A stretch of 64,000 bases of DNA, taken from RGIG995 sp045542115 (GTDB taxonomy: Bacteria; Bacillota; Clostridia; Oscillospirales; UBA644). The stretch covers positions 62,001 through 126,000 of the forward strand of contig JAZQKK010000014.1 of the NCBI GenBank assembly GCA_045542115.1, in the 5' to 3' direction. A program made the translations under genes and the position numbers. This document shows positions 7,957 to 14,738 of this stretch, one piece after another. The notes below the pieces were generated by a model. That model saw nothing but the letters and a program-made list of their open reading frames with translations, was not told the origin of the DNA and made no database searches. Within the stretch, counting starts at the first letter, position 1. Each line of letters begins with the position of its first letter.

Positions 7957-7990
7957 AAATCCACCCGGACAGCACGCTGACCAAGTGGAT
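7957..7990 (-). terminator. Weak terminator-like hairpin after the 61-residue gene
   Basis: ATCCAC (minus strand) pairs with GTGGAT across about 22 bases, with CC/GG inner pairs, followed by TTTATC. The T-run is short, so efficiency is doubtful. Confidence 0.4.
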
Positions 7991-7995
7991 TGATG

Positions 7996-8181
7996 TTATC
8001 GGTATGCTTTTCTCTTTTTTCGAAGGGAGGTATGGGCTTCTATGATCTTTTGCGCCTCTTCCATCACGTCCCCTTCGGAATATGCACTCTGGGGGCGGAG
8101 AATGAAAATTGCCTGACTGAAAACCTTTCCTCCTCTTGGATTTTGAATAATGACCGCGTTTTGAAACAGTCCCTTAATCAT
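7996..8181 (-). CDS. Small conserved hypothetical protein, 61 residues
   Basis: This begins MIKGLFQNAVIIQNPRGGKVF, continues with AIFILRP, a helix around EEAQKIIEAH and a basic end RKKRKAYR. The pattern of a short beta strand, a QAIFIL core and a helical tail resembles an uncharacterised small protein common in Clostridia, from memory and not from a search. The ATG at 8181 has GGGGAG five bases upstream, which supports it as a real gene. It follows ung by about 77 bases on the same strand and ends before the LRR gene promoter. No function is assigned. Confidence 0.65.
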   Translation of the reverse strand: MIKGLFQNAVIIQNPRGGKVFSQAIFILRPQSAYSEGDVMEEAQKIIEAHTSLRKKRKAYR

Positions 8182-8258
8182 AGCGTCTCCCCTTTTCGAT
8201 GGTTCTTTCTCTCATTTTTACCGAAAAAAGGAGGTCTTATTCACCGACCGAAAATTCC

Positions 8259-8912
8259 TTAACCAAGCCATTCGATAAGCGACGAAGTTTCCCGGAAACA
8301 GGGGTTTTTGAGAAAATCGTCTTCCCAGTTGGCGGAGCAAAGCATCGGATGACGGGATTGATAGGAATGGCGGACAAAATTATATTTCTGCGCTTCTTTT
8401 CCCCAAAGGAACCAAATGGGGTGGGCATTATCTTCAATATATCGAATCAAATCGTCCATTAACGGTTGCCACAGTTCTGCGTGAGATCCGGGATAGCCGG
8501 GCTTGCAGGTCAGGGCCGTATTGAGAAGCAAAACACCGTTCTCCGCCCAATAAGAAAACAAACGGTCGGGAGAAAGAATGGAAAAATCCCCCCGGTCTGC
8601 CGCCGCCAAAACGTCGGAAAACTTGGTTTCATAGGGATCGGCTCCCGTATAAGAAGCATATAACAACCGGACGATATTCTTTAAGGAAACCTGTCGAAAG
8701 GGTTGTTTCCAGGAAGAAAGGCCGCTTACTTCGAAAGCAAGCCCCGTAGCAGCTCCGGGGGCGGGGTAAGGGTCTTGACCAAGAATTACAACTTTGATTT
8801 CATCCACCGGCTGAGCCGCGCGAAAGATTTTTTCCGCGGAAGGAGTACAGTCGTCCCCAACTTCCCGGAGGATTTGATTCAAATCGGAACGATTTCTCAG
8901 AAAATTCAGCAA
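8259..8912 (-). CDS. ung: Uracil-DNA glycosylase, divergent family 1
   Basis: A 217-residue base-excision repair enzyme that removes uracil from DNA. The water-activating motif VVILGQDPYP is at about residue 45 with the catalytic Asp. GVLLLNTALT and WFLWGKEAQ match family 1. The usual HPSPLS intercalation loop is replaced by RHPMLCSAN: the His is kept, the serine-proline-leucine part is not. GQDPYP in place of GQDPYH also marks it as divergent. The start is TTG at 8912 after GAGG; a following CTG is possible but less likely. It is divergent from the PLP-enzyme gene, with facing promoters between the two. Confidence 0.85.
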   Translation of the reverse strand: MLNFLRNRSDLNQILREVGDDCTPSAEKIFRAAQPVDEIKVVILGQDPYPAPGAATGLAFEVSGLSSWKQPFRQVSLKNIVRLLYASYTGADPYETKFSDVLAAADRGDFSILSPDRLFSYWAENGVLLLNTALTCKPGYPGSHAELWQPLMDDLIRYIEDNAHPIWFLWGKEAQKYNFVRHSYQSRHPMLCSANWEDDFLKNPCFRETSSLIEWLG

Positions 8913-8930
8913 AAAACCTCAGTTCCCTTC

Positions 8931-8959
8931 TTGACAGTTTGAGAATTGTCTTATATAAT
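8931..8959 (+). promoter_or_regulatory. Promoter for the PLP-enzyme/ATP-grasp operon
   Basis: TTGACA (8931-8936), 17 bases, TATAAT (8954-8959). Transcription would run right, through the ung promoter. Confidence 0.88.
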
Positions 8960-8981
8960 ATAGTTAGAGTACTTTTATTTC

Positions 8982-9010
8982 ATTGTACCATAAAATCGAA
9001 AAAAAAGCAA
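8982..9010 (-). promoter_or_regulatory. Probable promoter for ung
   Basis: Minus-strand TTGCTT (9005-9010), 17 bases, TACAAT (8982-8987). It faces the plus-strand promoter, so the two predicted 5' ends overlap by about ten bases. Confidence 0.5.
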
Positions 9011-9033
9011 GTGCTTTTAGAGGAGAACGAAAA

Positions 9034-10272
9034 ATGTTTTCACTTGAAACCCGGCTGGCCGCGGAAACGGCAGAAGAACAGATTCAAAATCAATTTCGAA
9101 TCATTGAGGAAATCGAACAAAAAAATACACAAAAAGTAATGCAAGCCTTTTGGGATTTTAGAGTTTCCCAGGCAATGATGTACGGAACGACGGGTTACGG
9201 TCACGACGATAAAGCCCGGGACACCTTGGATGGGATGTGGGCACAGATTCTCGGGGCGGAAGACGCTCTGGTGCGGCACAATTTCTCCTCGGGAACCAAC
9301 ACCCTCGCCACCGCTCTGTTTGCGGTTTTGAGACCCGGAGACACAATGTTGGCAGTGACGGGAAGGCCGTACGACACGCTATTGCAGACCATCGGACTGT
9401 CGGGGACCCCGGGGAACGGTTCTTTGGCTGATTTTGGGGTCAATTATAAAGAAATCAACCTTTTGGAAGATTTTTCTCCCGATTACGACGCCATTGACGA
9501 CGCGTTAAACAACGATCCCAGCGTAAAAATGGTGTATATTCAACGTTCCAGAGGATATACCACCCGTCCGGCGCTCACCATTGATACCATTGAAAAAATC
9601 ATAAAAACCGTCAACAAACGGGCCATCGTTATGGTGGATAACTGTTACGGAGAATTTACCGAAACCCGAGAACCTACCGAAGTAGGGGCGGATTTGATTG
9701 CGGGTTCGATGATTAAAAATGCCGGGGGTGGCTTTGCTCTGACCGGTGGATATATTGCAGGGCGAAAAGACTTGGTGGAGAAGGCGGCATACCGACTGAC
9801 CGCCGTAGGATTGGGGAAAGACTGCACCCCGTCTCTGGACCAAATGCGCCCCTTGACGATGGGATTGTTTATGGCACCCCACTCGGTGACCCAGGCGATG
9901 AAATGTGCTGTTTTTGCCGCAAAAATCCTGGAAAACGCCGGATTTGAAACGTCTCCCTCTTACGACGCGAAGCGAAGCGATATCGTCCAGACCGTGACCT
10001 TCCGCAATCCGGACAAGTTGGTACGGTTCTGCCAGGGAATCCAAAAAGGCTCCCCGGTGGATGCCTACGTCTCCCCCGTTCCCTATGCGGAAGACGGTTA
10101 CGACGACGAAGTCATTATGGCGGCGGGAACCTTTATTTCCGGTGCATCCATTGAAATCTCTGCCGACGGACCGATGCGAGAACCCTTCGTAGGGTACCTG
10201 CAAGGGGGCTTGACCTACGCCAGCGGAAAACTTGCCATTATGACCGCCTATGAAGAAATGATGAAAGAATGA
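9034..10272 (+). CDS. Methionine gamma-lyase-like PLP enzyme (aluminium-resistance family)
   Basis: A 412-residue fold-type I PLP enzyme of the Met_gamma_lyase (PF06838) family, long annotated as aluminium resistance protein. Visible features: YGYGHDDKARDTL-type glycine-rich N-terminal region, SSGTNTLATALFA cofactor-phosphate loop, VMVDNCYGEF with the PLP-pairing Asp, and GSMIKNAGGG with the Schiff-base lysine near residue 230. The true reaction of the family is poorly defined; it is probably C-S or related amino-acid lyase chemistry. Start: ATG at 9034, eight bases after AGAGGAG; a longer in-frame reading from 8983 lies upstream of the ribosome site. An ATP-grasp ligase gene follows by four bases. 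Confidence 0.88.
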   Translation: MFSLETRLAAETAEEQIQNQFRIIEEIEQKNTQKVMQAFWDFRVSQAMMYGTTGYGHDDKARDTLDGMWAQILGAEDALVRHNFSSGTNTLATALFAVLRPGDTMLAVTGRPYDTLLQTIGLSGTPGNGSLADFGVNYKEINLLEDFSPDYDAIDDALNNDPSVKMVYIQRSRGYTTRPALTIDTIEKIIKTVNKRAIVMVDNCYGEFTETREPTEVGADLIAGSMIKNAGGGFALTGGYIAGRKDLVEKAAYRLTAVGLGKDCTPSLDQMRPLTMGLFMAPHSVTQAMKCAVFAAKILENAGFETSPSYDAKRSDIVQTVTFRNPDKLVRFCQGIQKGSPVDAYVSPVPYAEDGYDDEVIMAAGTFISGASIEISADGPMREPFVGYLQGGLTYASGKLAIMTAYEEMMKE

Positions 10273-10276
10273 TACG

Positions 10277-11146
10277 ATGAATCAAAACTATGCTGTAATT
10301 TACAATCGCTCTCTGGAATCTATTTTTGGAAATCAGGCCCGGGCGGTGGCAACCGAACTGGATTGCCCTTGCTACTACACCGACGAACTCCAATTTTGGA
10401 AGGATAGCGATATTCATTTTCAAAAATGCGTCTATTTTGACAAAGACGTCATTACCGGACTGCGGTTGGAGTTGGCCGGCGTTCGGATGTACAATAATAT
10501 CGGAGCCATTGAACTGTGCGATGACAAACGCAGATGCGGAGAGTTGCTCCGCCGGGATTTCACCGTTCCCAACACGATATGTGCACCGCTACTGTTTTCC
10601 GACAATCCCTTCTTCCGGAAGGAATTTACGAAAAAAACCGGAGAAGCGTTGGGTTTTCCCCTCATCGGGAAATTGGCCTTCGGATCTTTGGGGCAACAGG
10701 TAAGGTTGATTTCTTCTACGGAAGAATTGGAGGAAGTTTGCGAAGAGTGGAAAGACCAACCCCACCTATTTCAAGAGTTTATTGATACGTCAAAGGGGAA
10801 AGACTTGCGAATCTACGTGGTGGGAGGAAAAGCCATTGCCGGAATGGAACGGTATAATCCCACTGATTTTCGCTCCAACATCGGCTCTGGCGGACACGGG
10901 AAAAAAGTAGAACTTCCCCAAGCATTTCAACAGACTGCAATTGATGTGTGTTCCCTGTTAGGCTTAGATTTCGCCGGTGTGGACCTTCTTTACGGAAAAA
11001 ACGGAGAACCTGTCGTTTGCGAAGTAAACTCCAACGCGTTGTTTCAAGAACTCAATACCGTGTGTGGGGTACAGATCGAAAAGCATATTGCAGCGATGGT
11101 AACGGCGAACCCGAGAAGCACGTTTCAACTTGCAGATTTATTCTAA
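10277..11146 (+). CDS. RimK-like ATP-grasp ligase
   Basis: A 289-residue ATP-grasp protein: an N-terminal domain, then KLAFGSLGQQVRLI (ATP-binding lysine loop), FQEFIDTSKGKDLRIYVVG, and the metal-binding end FAGVDLLYGKNGEPVVCEVNSNA. This is the pattern of RimK/LysX-type ligases that join an amino acid to a carboxyl group, such as glutamate to a protein C-terminus or to a small molecule. No amino-group carrier protein is nearby. It starts four bases after the PLP-enzyme stop and has only a weak ribosome site, so it is probably translationally coupled. A strong terminator follows. Confidence 0.83.
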   Translation: MNQNYAVIYNRSLESIFGNQARAVATELDCPCYYTDELQFWKDSDIHFQKCVYFDKDVITGLRLELAGVRMYNNIGAIELCDDKRRCGELLRRDFTVPNTICAPLLFSDNPFFRKEFTKKTGEALGFPLIGKLAFGSLGQQVRLISSTEELEEVCEEWKDQPHLFQEFIDTSKGKDLRIYVVGGKAIAGMERYNPTDFRSNIGSGGHGKKVELPQAFQQTAIDVCSLLGLDFAGVDLLYGKNGEPVVCEVNSNALFQELNTVCGVQIEKHIAAMVTANPRSTFQLADLF

Positions 11147-11153
11147 TTCCATA

Positions 11154-11187
11154 AAAATACAGGACACGACTTCGTGTCCTGTATTTT
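11154..11187. terminator. Bidirectional terminator
   Basis: AAAATACAGGACACG pairs with CGTGTCCTGTATTTT around a four-base loop. The A and T flanks allow it to serve both the ATP-grasp gene (plus) and the SGNH hydrolase gene (minus). Confidence 0.93.
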
Positions 11188-11205
11188 ATGCAAAATTTTG
11201 TGCGA

Positions 11206-11868
11206 TTAAAGTGCGTTTAAAAATCCGGCAAGGCGTTCTGCTATCAAGCGGTGTCCGGCGTCGCTGGGATGCAATCCGTCGGGCATAAACTTTTCTTTAA
11301 TGACGGGGACCTTCGGTTGAAGCCCACTCATCGCCCACAGATCCAAGATCGGAAGCGAGTAATATGCGGCAACGTCTCGAATCGCCTGAGCAAAGGCAGA
11401 AAGCGGTTGTCCCAAGGCTATTTTATTGGTTCCGTCACCCAAAATATCGTCTTCGGAAATTCGATGGAGAGGAGTCAAAATCACGATGGGTTTTCCGGGG
11501 TACGTTTCGATTAACTTTTCACACAGATTTTTCATCGCACCGTAAAAGGTTTCTTCCGTGGTGTCGGTGATAGAGCCGAGGGGAGCGTCTCCGTGACCGA
11601 AATCGTTCGTTCCTCCAAAAACAACGATTCCGTCCGCATCCGGAGCCATCTCGGGGATGCGCGTTACAAACCAGCGGGGGTCGACATAAGCATCGATGGA
11701 AATCTTTCGAGGGGCAATACGGGTGCCGCTGATACCGTAGTTATTCGCTGCGGCAAGATTCAAAATTTCCTTAGTCTGATTTACGTAATTCGTTTCGCTG
11801 CAAGATGCACCAACGCCTTGGGTAATGCTGTCTCCGAGAAAATTGATAATTTTACCGTTCCAATTCAT
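11206..11868 (-). CDS. SGNH/GDSL family hydrolase
   Basis: A 220-residue esterase/lipase-fold protein. Block I is INFLGDSITQG (nucleophile Ser), block II has the glycine in NNYGISG, block III is VVFGGTNDFGHG (Asn), and block V is MPDGLHPSDAGH (catalytic Asp and His). Such enzymes cleave acyl or acetyl esters from sugars, lipids or wall polymers. No signal peptide is seen, so it is probably cytoplasmic. Start: ATG at 11868 (MNWNGKI), seven bases after AAAGGAG. A longer reading to 11922 would run through the aldolase terminator. It lies 60 bases after fba. Confidence 0.87.
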   Translation of the reverse strand: MNWNGKIINFLGDSITQGVGASCSETNYVNQTKEILNLAAANNYGISGTRIAPRKISIDAYVDPRWFVTRIPEMAPDADGIVVFGGTNDFGHGDAPLGSITDTTEETFYGAMKNLCEKLIETYPGKPIVILTPLHRISEDDILGDGTNKIALGQPLSAFAQAIRDVAAYYSLPILDLWAMSGLQPKVPVIKEKFMPDGLHPSDAGHRLIAERLAGFLNAL

Positions 11869-11889
11869 AGCAATACTCCTTTTGTGAAA

Positions 11890-11915
11890 GAGAACCCATC
11901 GGACGACGGGCTCTC
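11890..11915 (-). terminator. Hairpin after fba
   Basis: GAGAGCCC (minus strand) pairs with GGGTTCTC through one G-U pair around a ten-base loop. The following tract TTTCAC is weak, so some read-through into the SGNH gene is likely. Confidence 0.5.
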
Positions 11916-11928
11916 TGTTCATTTTAAC

Positions 11929-12792
11929 TTACGCTTTGTTGGCAGAACCGAACAGCTCAATCTTTTCACGAACGGTAGCTTTGATGGCTTCTACACCGGG
12001 AGCGAGGAGTTTGCGGGGATCAAATCCCTTGCCTTCCAGATCCTTACCGGCTTCGATGTATTTCCGGGTTGCATCGGCAAAGGCCAACTGACATTCGGTA
12101 TTTACGTTGATTTTGGAAACGCCCAGATCAATGGCCTTCTTGATTTGGTCTGCGGGAATTCCGGTGCCGCCGTGAAGAACCAGAGGCTTCGTTCCGGTTT
12201 TTTCCTGAATGGCAGCCAGCGTATCAAAAGACAGACCGGCCCAATTGGCGGGATATTTGCCGTGGATATTTCCGATACCGGCGGCGAGCATCGTGACACC
12301 GAGGTCCGCAATTTCTTTACATTCATCGGGATTCGCACATTCGCCGGCACCGACAACACCGTCTTCTTCTCCACCGATAGCTCCGACTTCGGCTTCCAGG
12401 GAAATACCCTTTTCGTTGGTCAGGTTGACCAGAGCGGTGGTCTTCGCAATGTTTTCTTCAATAGGATAGTGAGAACCGTCAAACATAACGGAAGAAAATC
12501 CGGCTTCAATGCAAGCCAGGGCGCCTTCGTAAGAACCGTGGTCCAGATGCAGAGCAACGGGAACGGTAATTCCGAGGCCTTCGATCATACCTTCCACCAT
12601 TCCAACGATGGTCTTATAGCCGCACATATACTTCCCGGCACCTTCGGAAACACCGAGAATCACGGGGGAGTTCATTTCCTGAGCGGTAAGAAGAATGGCT
12701 TTGGTCCATTCCAGGTTGTTGATGTTGAACTGACCGACCGCATAATGACCGGCCTTTGCTTTGGTAAGCATTTCTTTTGCGGAAACTAACAT
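11929..12792 (-). CDS. fba: Class II fructose-1,6-bisphosphate aldolase
   Basis: A 287-residue zinc-dependent aldolase that splits fructose 1,6-bisphosphate into dihydroxyacetone phosphate and glyceraldehyde 3-phosphate in glycolysis. VALHLDHGS holds the catalytic Asp and a zinc His. EAEVGAIGGEEDG, GNIHGKYP and VLHGGTGI supply further zinc ligands and the phosphate site; INVNTECQLAF is typical of the class IIB/Gat-Fba group. Length is normal. The ATG at 12792 has GGAGGT upstream and its own promoter. Tagatose-bisphosphate aldolase is a close alternative, but the context-free form with a strong promoter favours the glycolytic enzyme. Confidence 0.93.
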   Translation of the reverse strand: MLVSAKEMLTKAKAGHYAVGQFNINNLEWTKAILLTAQEMNSPVILGVSEGAGKYMCGYKTIVGMVEGMIEGLGITVPVALHLDHGSYEGALACIEAGFSSVMFDGSHYPIEENIAKTTALVNLTNEKGISLEAEVGAIGGEEDGVVGAGECANPDECKEIADLGVTMLAAGIGNIHGKYPANWAGLSFDTLAAIQEKTGTKPLVLHGGTGIPADQIKKAIDLGVSKINVNTECQLAFADATRKYIEAGKDLEGKGFDPRKLLAPGVEAIKATVREKIELFGSANKA

Positions 12793-12833
12793 TTCGTTTT
12801 ACCTCCGAAATTTGAATTCTTTTACTGTTCTTT

Positions 12834-12862
12834 ATTATACAACAATTCTTTGCAGATTGCAA
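12834..12862 (-). promoter_or_regulatory. Promoter for fba
   Basis: TTGCAA (12857-12862), 17 bases, TATAAT (12834-12839), divergent from the phosphopantetheinyl-transferase promoter. Confidence 0.8.
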
Positions 12863-12897
12863 GAGGTTTTTCCGAAAAAAGTGCAAATTTTTCCGAC

Positions 12898-12926
12898 TTG
12901 ACAAATTTTATGGGATGAAGTATAAT
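12898..12926 (+). promoter_or_regulatory. Promoter for the phosphopantetheinyl transferase gene
   Basis: TTGACA (12898-12903), 17 bases, TATAAT (12921-12926). Confidence 0.88.
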
Positions 12927-12949
12927 AAAGTCGGAAAGGTGGGATGCAG

Positions 12950-13531
12950 TTGAAGCGCTATTTATGCAACGTTGACGAGGTTACTTCGGAAGAGTTTTCT
13001 CTGTGGTATTCCCGGATGTCGCAACAACGAAAAGAAAAATGCAACCGATACCGGGACGAAAAAGCAAAAAAGCTTTGCATTGCGGCAGACCACCTGACCC
13101 GAAAAGCTTTATCGAAAGCGCTGTCTCTACCGGAAGATAAAATTTCCGTTTCCGTATCTCCCGCCGGGAAGCCTTACGTGGAAGGGAATCCCGTATTTTT
13201 CAGTCTTTCTCACGCCTTTCCTTACGCTGTCTGCGTCGTTTCTAAATCACCTGTTGGGGTTGATATTGAACGGATTCGCCCCGTTTCCGTCAGTCCCGAC
13301 CGCTTCTGTACAGAAAACGAATTGGAATATTTGCAGGATGCAAAACATAAAGAAGAGTATAGAGAACGGTTGATTCGCATCTGGACGAAAAAAGAAGCCT
13401 TCTTTAAACTCAGCGGAACCCTTCCCCGAACAGACAAAAAAATCGACACGCTCTCTCCGGATTTTGGAGTTCGATTGGACAGTGAACGAATGGGAGAATT
13501 TATTCTAACTGTCGCTAAAAGTTTAAAATAA
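12950..13531 (+). CDS. 4'-phosphopantetheinyl transferase, Sfp-like
   Basis: About 193 residues. PVGVDIERIR carries the magnesium-binding Asp and Glu, and IRIWTKKEAFFKLSG is the second signature (W-x-K-E-A-x-x-K). SPAGKPYV and FSLSHAFP fit the CoA-binding region. The enzyme moves phosphopantetheine from CoA to a serine of acyl- or peptidyl-carrier proteins. No carrier protein, fatty-acid or peptide synthetase gene is nearby, so the target must be elsewhere. Start: I prefer TTG at 12950, seven bases after AGGTGG; the ATG at 12944 is right against the ribosome site but cannot be excluded. Confidence 0.87.
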   Translation: MKRYLCNVDEVTSEEFSLWYSRMSQQRKEKCNRYRDEKAKKLCIAADHLTRKALSKALSLPEDKISVSVSPAGKPYVEGNPVFFSLSHAFPYAVCVVSKSPVGVDIERIRPVSVSPDRFCTENELEYLQDAKHKEEYRERLIRIWTKKEAFFKLSGTLPRTDKKIDTLSPDFGVRLDSERMGEFILTVAKSLK

Positions 13532-13535
13532 GCTG

Positions 13536-13564
13536 TTGACAAATGAAGAAAAATGTGATATTAT
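13536..13564 (+). promoter_or_regulatory. Promoter for the small TM2-like gene
   Basis: TTGACA (13536-13541), 17 bases, TATTAT (13559-13564), starting just after the stop of the transferase gene. Confidence 0.8.
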
Positions 13565-13587
13565 AAAAGAAAAAAGGAGAATTCGGT

Positions 13588-13830
13588 ATGGAAAACAAAG
13601 TTTTGTTCGGCATTATGACCATCATCTTTAACGCGATCGGTGTGCCGCAATTTATGCAGGGTAAAGTAGGGGCCGGTATCGGTCACATTTGCCTGACCTG
13701 CTTTACTTGCGGTATCGGCGGTCTCATCCTCGAAATCAAGGGGATCATCGCCGGAATCAAGATTTTGAAGATGAACGACGAAGAATATGCCGCTGCTTAT
13801 CTGAACAAAGCAGAAGCCACCGCTGAATAA
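13588..13830 (+). CDS. Small TM2-like membrane protein
   Basis: An 80-residue protein with two hydrophobic segments (about residues 8-25 and 32-58). They are linked by the short glycine-rich turn QGKVGAGIGHICLTCFTCG, and a polar, alanine/glutamate-rich tail follows. The layout matches TM2-type mini-proteins of unknown function. The ATG has AAAGGAG eight bases upstream. It has its own promoter and a strong terminator, so it forms a single-gene transcript and is likely well expressed. Confidence 0.8.
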   Translation: MENKVLFGIMTIIFNAIGVPQFMQGKVGAGIGHICLTCFTCGIGGLILEIKGIIAGIKILKMNDEEYAAAYLNKAEATAE

Positions 13831-13839
13831 TTGAAAAAC

Positions 13840-13877
13840 AAAAGAGTTTCCCCTTGTATCAGGGGAAACTCTTTTTT
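13840..13877 (+). terminator. Terminator after the TM2-like gene
   Basis: AAAAGAGTTTCCCC pairs with GGGGAAACTCTTTT around an eight-base loop and is followed by further Ts. Confidence 0.93.
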
Positions 13878-13895
13878 GTCTATCCCGGAAAAAAC

Positions 13896-13924
13896 TTGAT
13901 TTTTTCATTTTAATATACTAAACT
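13896..13924 (+). promoter_or_regulatory. Possible promoter for the phosphodiesterase gene
   Basis: TTGATT (13896-13901), 17 bases, TAAACT (13919-13924). The -10 box is poor; a TATACT at 13914 is too close to pair with this -35. Confidence 0.35.
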
Positions 13925-13948
13925 AAAAAAATACAGGGAGATACTGCA

Positions 13949-14698
13949 ATGAAAAATACCGTAAAACTTCATTGTGACAACAAGCCGAAAATGGTCGCCC
14001 ATCGCGGCGTCTCCAAATTGGAAAGAGAAAACACCCACGCCGCTTTTATTGCCGCCGGAAATCGCTCCTATTACGGCATTGAAACCGATATTTACCGCAC
14101 CATCGACGGCCAGTACGTATGTATTCACGACAGTTCCACCCTTCGCGTGGCGATGGATGATATCAACGTAACGCAATGTACCTATGACACGGTTCGCAGG
14201 ATCAAACTGTGCGGGATGAGCGGAGAAAAAGACCGAAACGACATTTGTATTCCTTCCTTGCGGGAATATATCCGCATCTGCAAAGAGTATGGAAAAGTAG
14301 CCGTATTGGAATTGAAACAAGATTTTCCGATTGAACAGTTAGAAGAGATTATTTCCATTATCCGGGACGAAGAATGGCTGGAACACACCACGTTTATCGC
14401 TTTTTGCCTGGATAACCTGATTCGGCTCCGGGAGAGATATCCGGGACAATCGGCCCAATATTTGATTGGAAACAGCTATTTTGAACGGGGAGGAACCGAA
14501 GAGATCCTGCTAAAAACGCTGGCAGAATACAACCTTGATTTGGATATCTATTATAAAGCCTTGACCCCTTCCCTTTCCGAAAATCTTCACGCTGCCGGAA
14601 AGAAAATCAACGTCTGGACAGTAGATACCGTAGAAGAAGCCCTGCCCCTGGTTCATCAAATGAACGTCGATATGATAACCTCAAATATTTTGGAATAA
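13949..14698 (+). CDS. Glycerophosphodiester phosphodiesterase
   Basis: A 249-residue TIM-barrel enzyme that hydrolyses glycerophosphodiesters from lipid turnover to glycerol 3-phosphate and an alcohol. The catalytic pair shows as VAHRGVSKLERENT (first His, Arg, metal-binding ENT), then GIETDIYRTIDG (Glu and Asp ligands) and IHDSSTLRV (second His). The end INVWTVD is also typical. No signal peptide, so it is cytoplasmic (UgpQ-like). AGGGAG lies eight bases before the ATG. A terminator shared with murD follows. Confidence 0.92.
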   Translation: MKNTVKLHCDNKPKMVAHRGVSKLERENTHAAFIAAGNRSYYGIETDIYRTIDGQYVCIHDSSTLRVAMDDINVTQCTYDTVRRIKLCGMSGEKDRNDICIPSLREYIRICKEYGKVAVLELKQDFPIEQLEEIISIIRDEEWLEHTTFIAFCLDNLIRLRERYPGQSAQYLIGNSYFERGGTEEILLKTLAEYNLDLDIYYKALTPSLSENLHAAGKKINVWTVDTVEEALPLVHQMNVDMITSNILE

Positions 14699-14735
14699 AA
14701 AAAGAGCAAGCACGTTTTGTGTTTGCTCTTTTTTT
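14698..14735. terminator. Bidirectional terminator between convergent genes
   Basis: AAGAGCAAGCAC (14702-14713) pairs with GTGTTTGCTCTT (14719-14730) with one G-U. A-runs before and T-runs after allow it to end both the phosphodiesterase gene and murD. Confidence 0.9.
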
Positions 14736-14738
14736 GGA

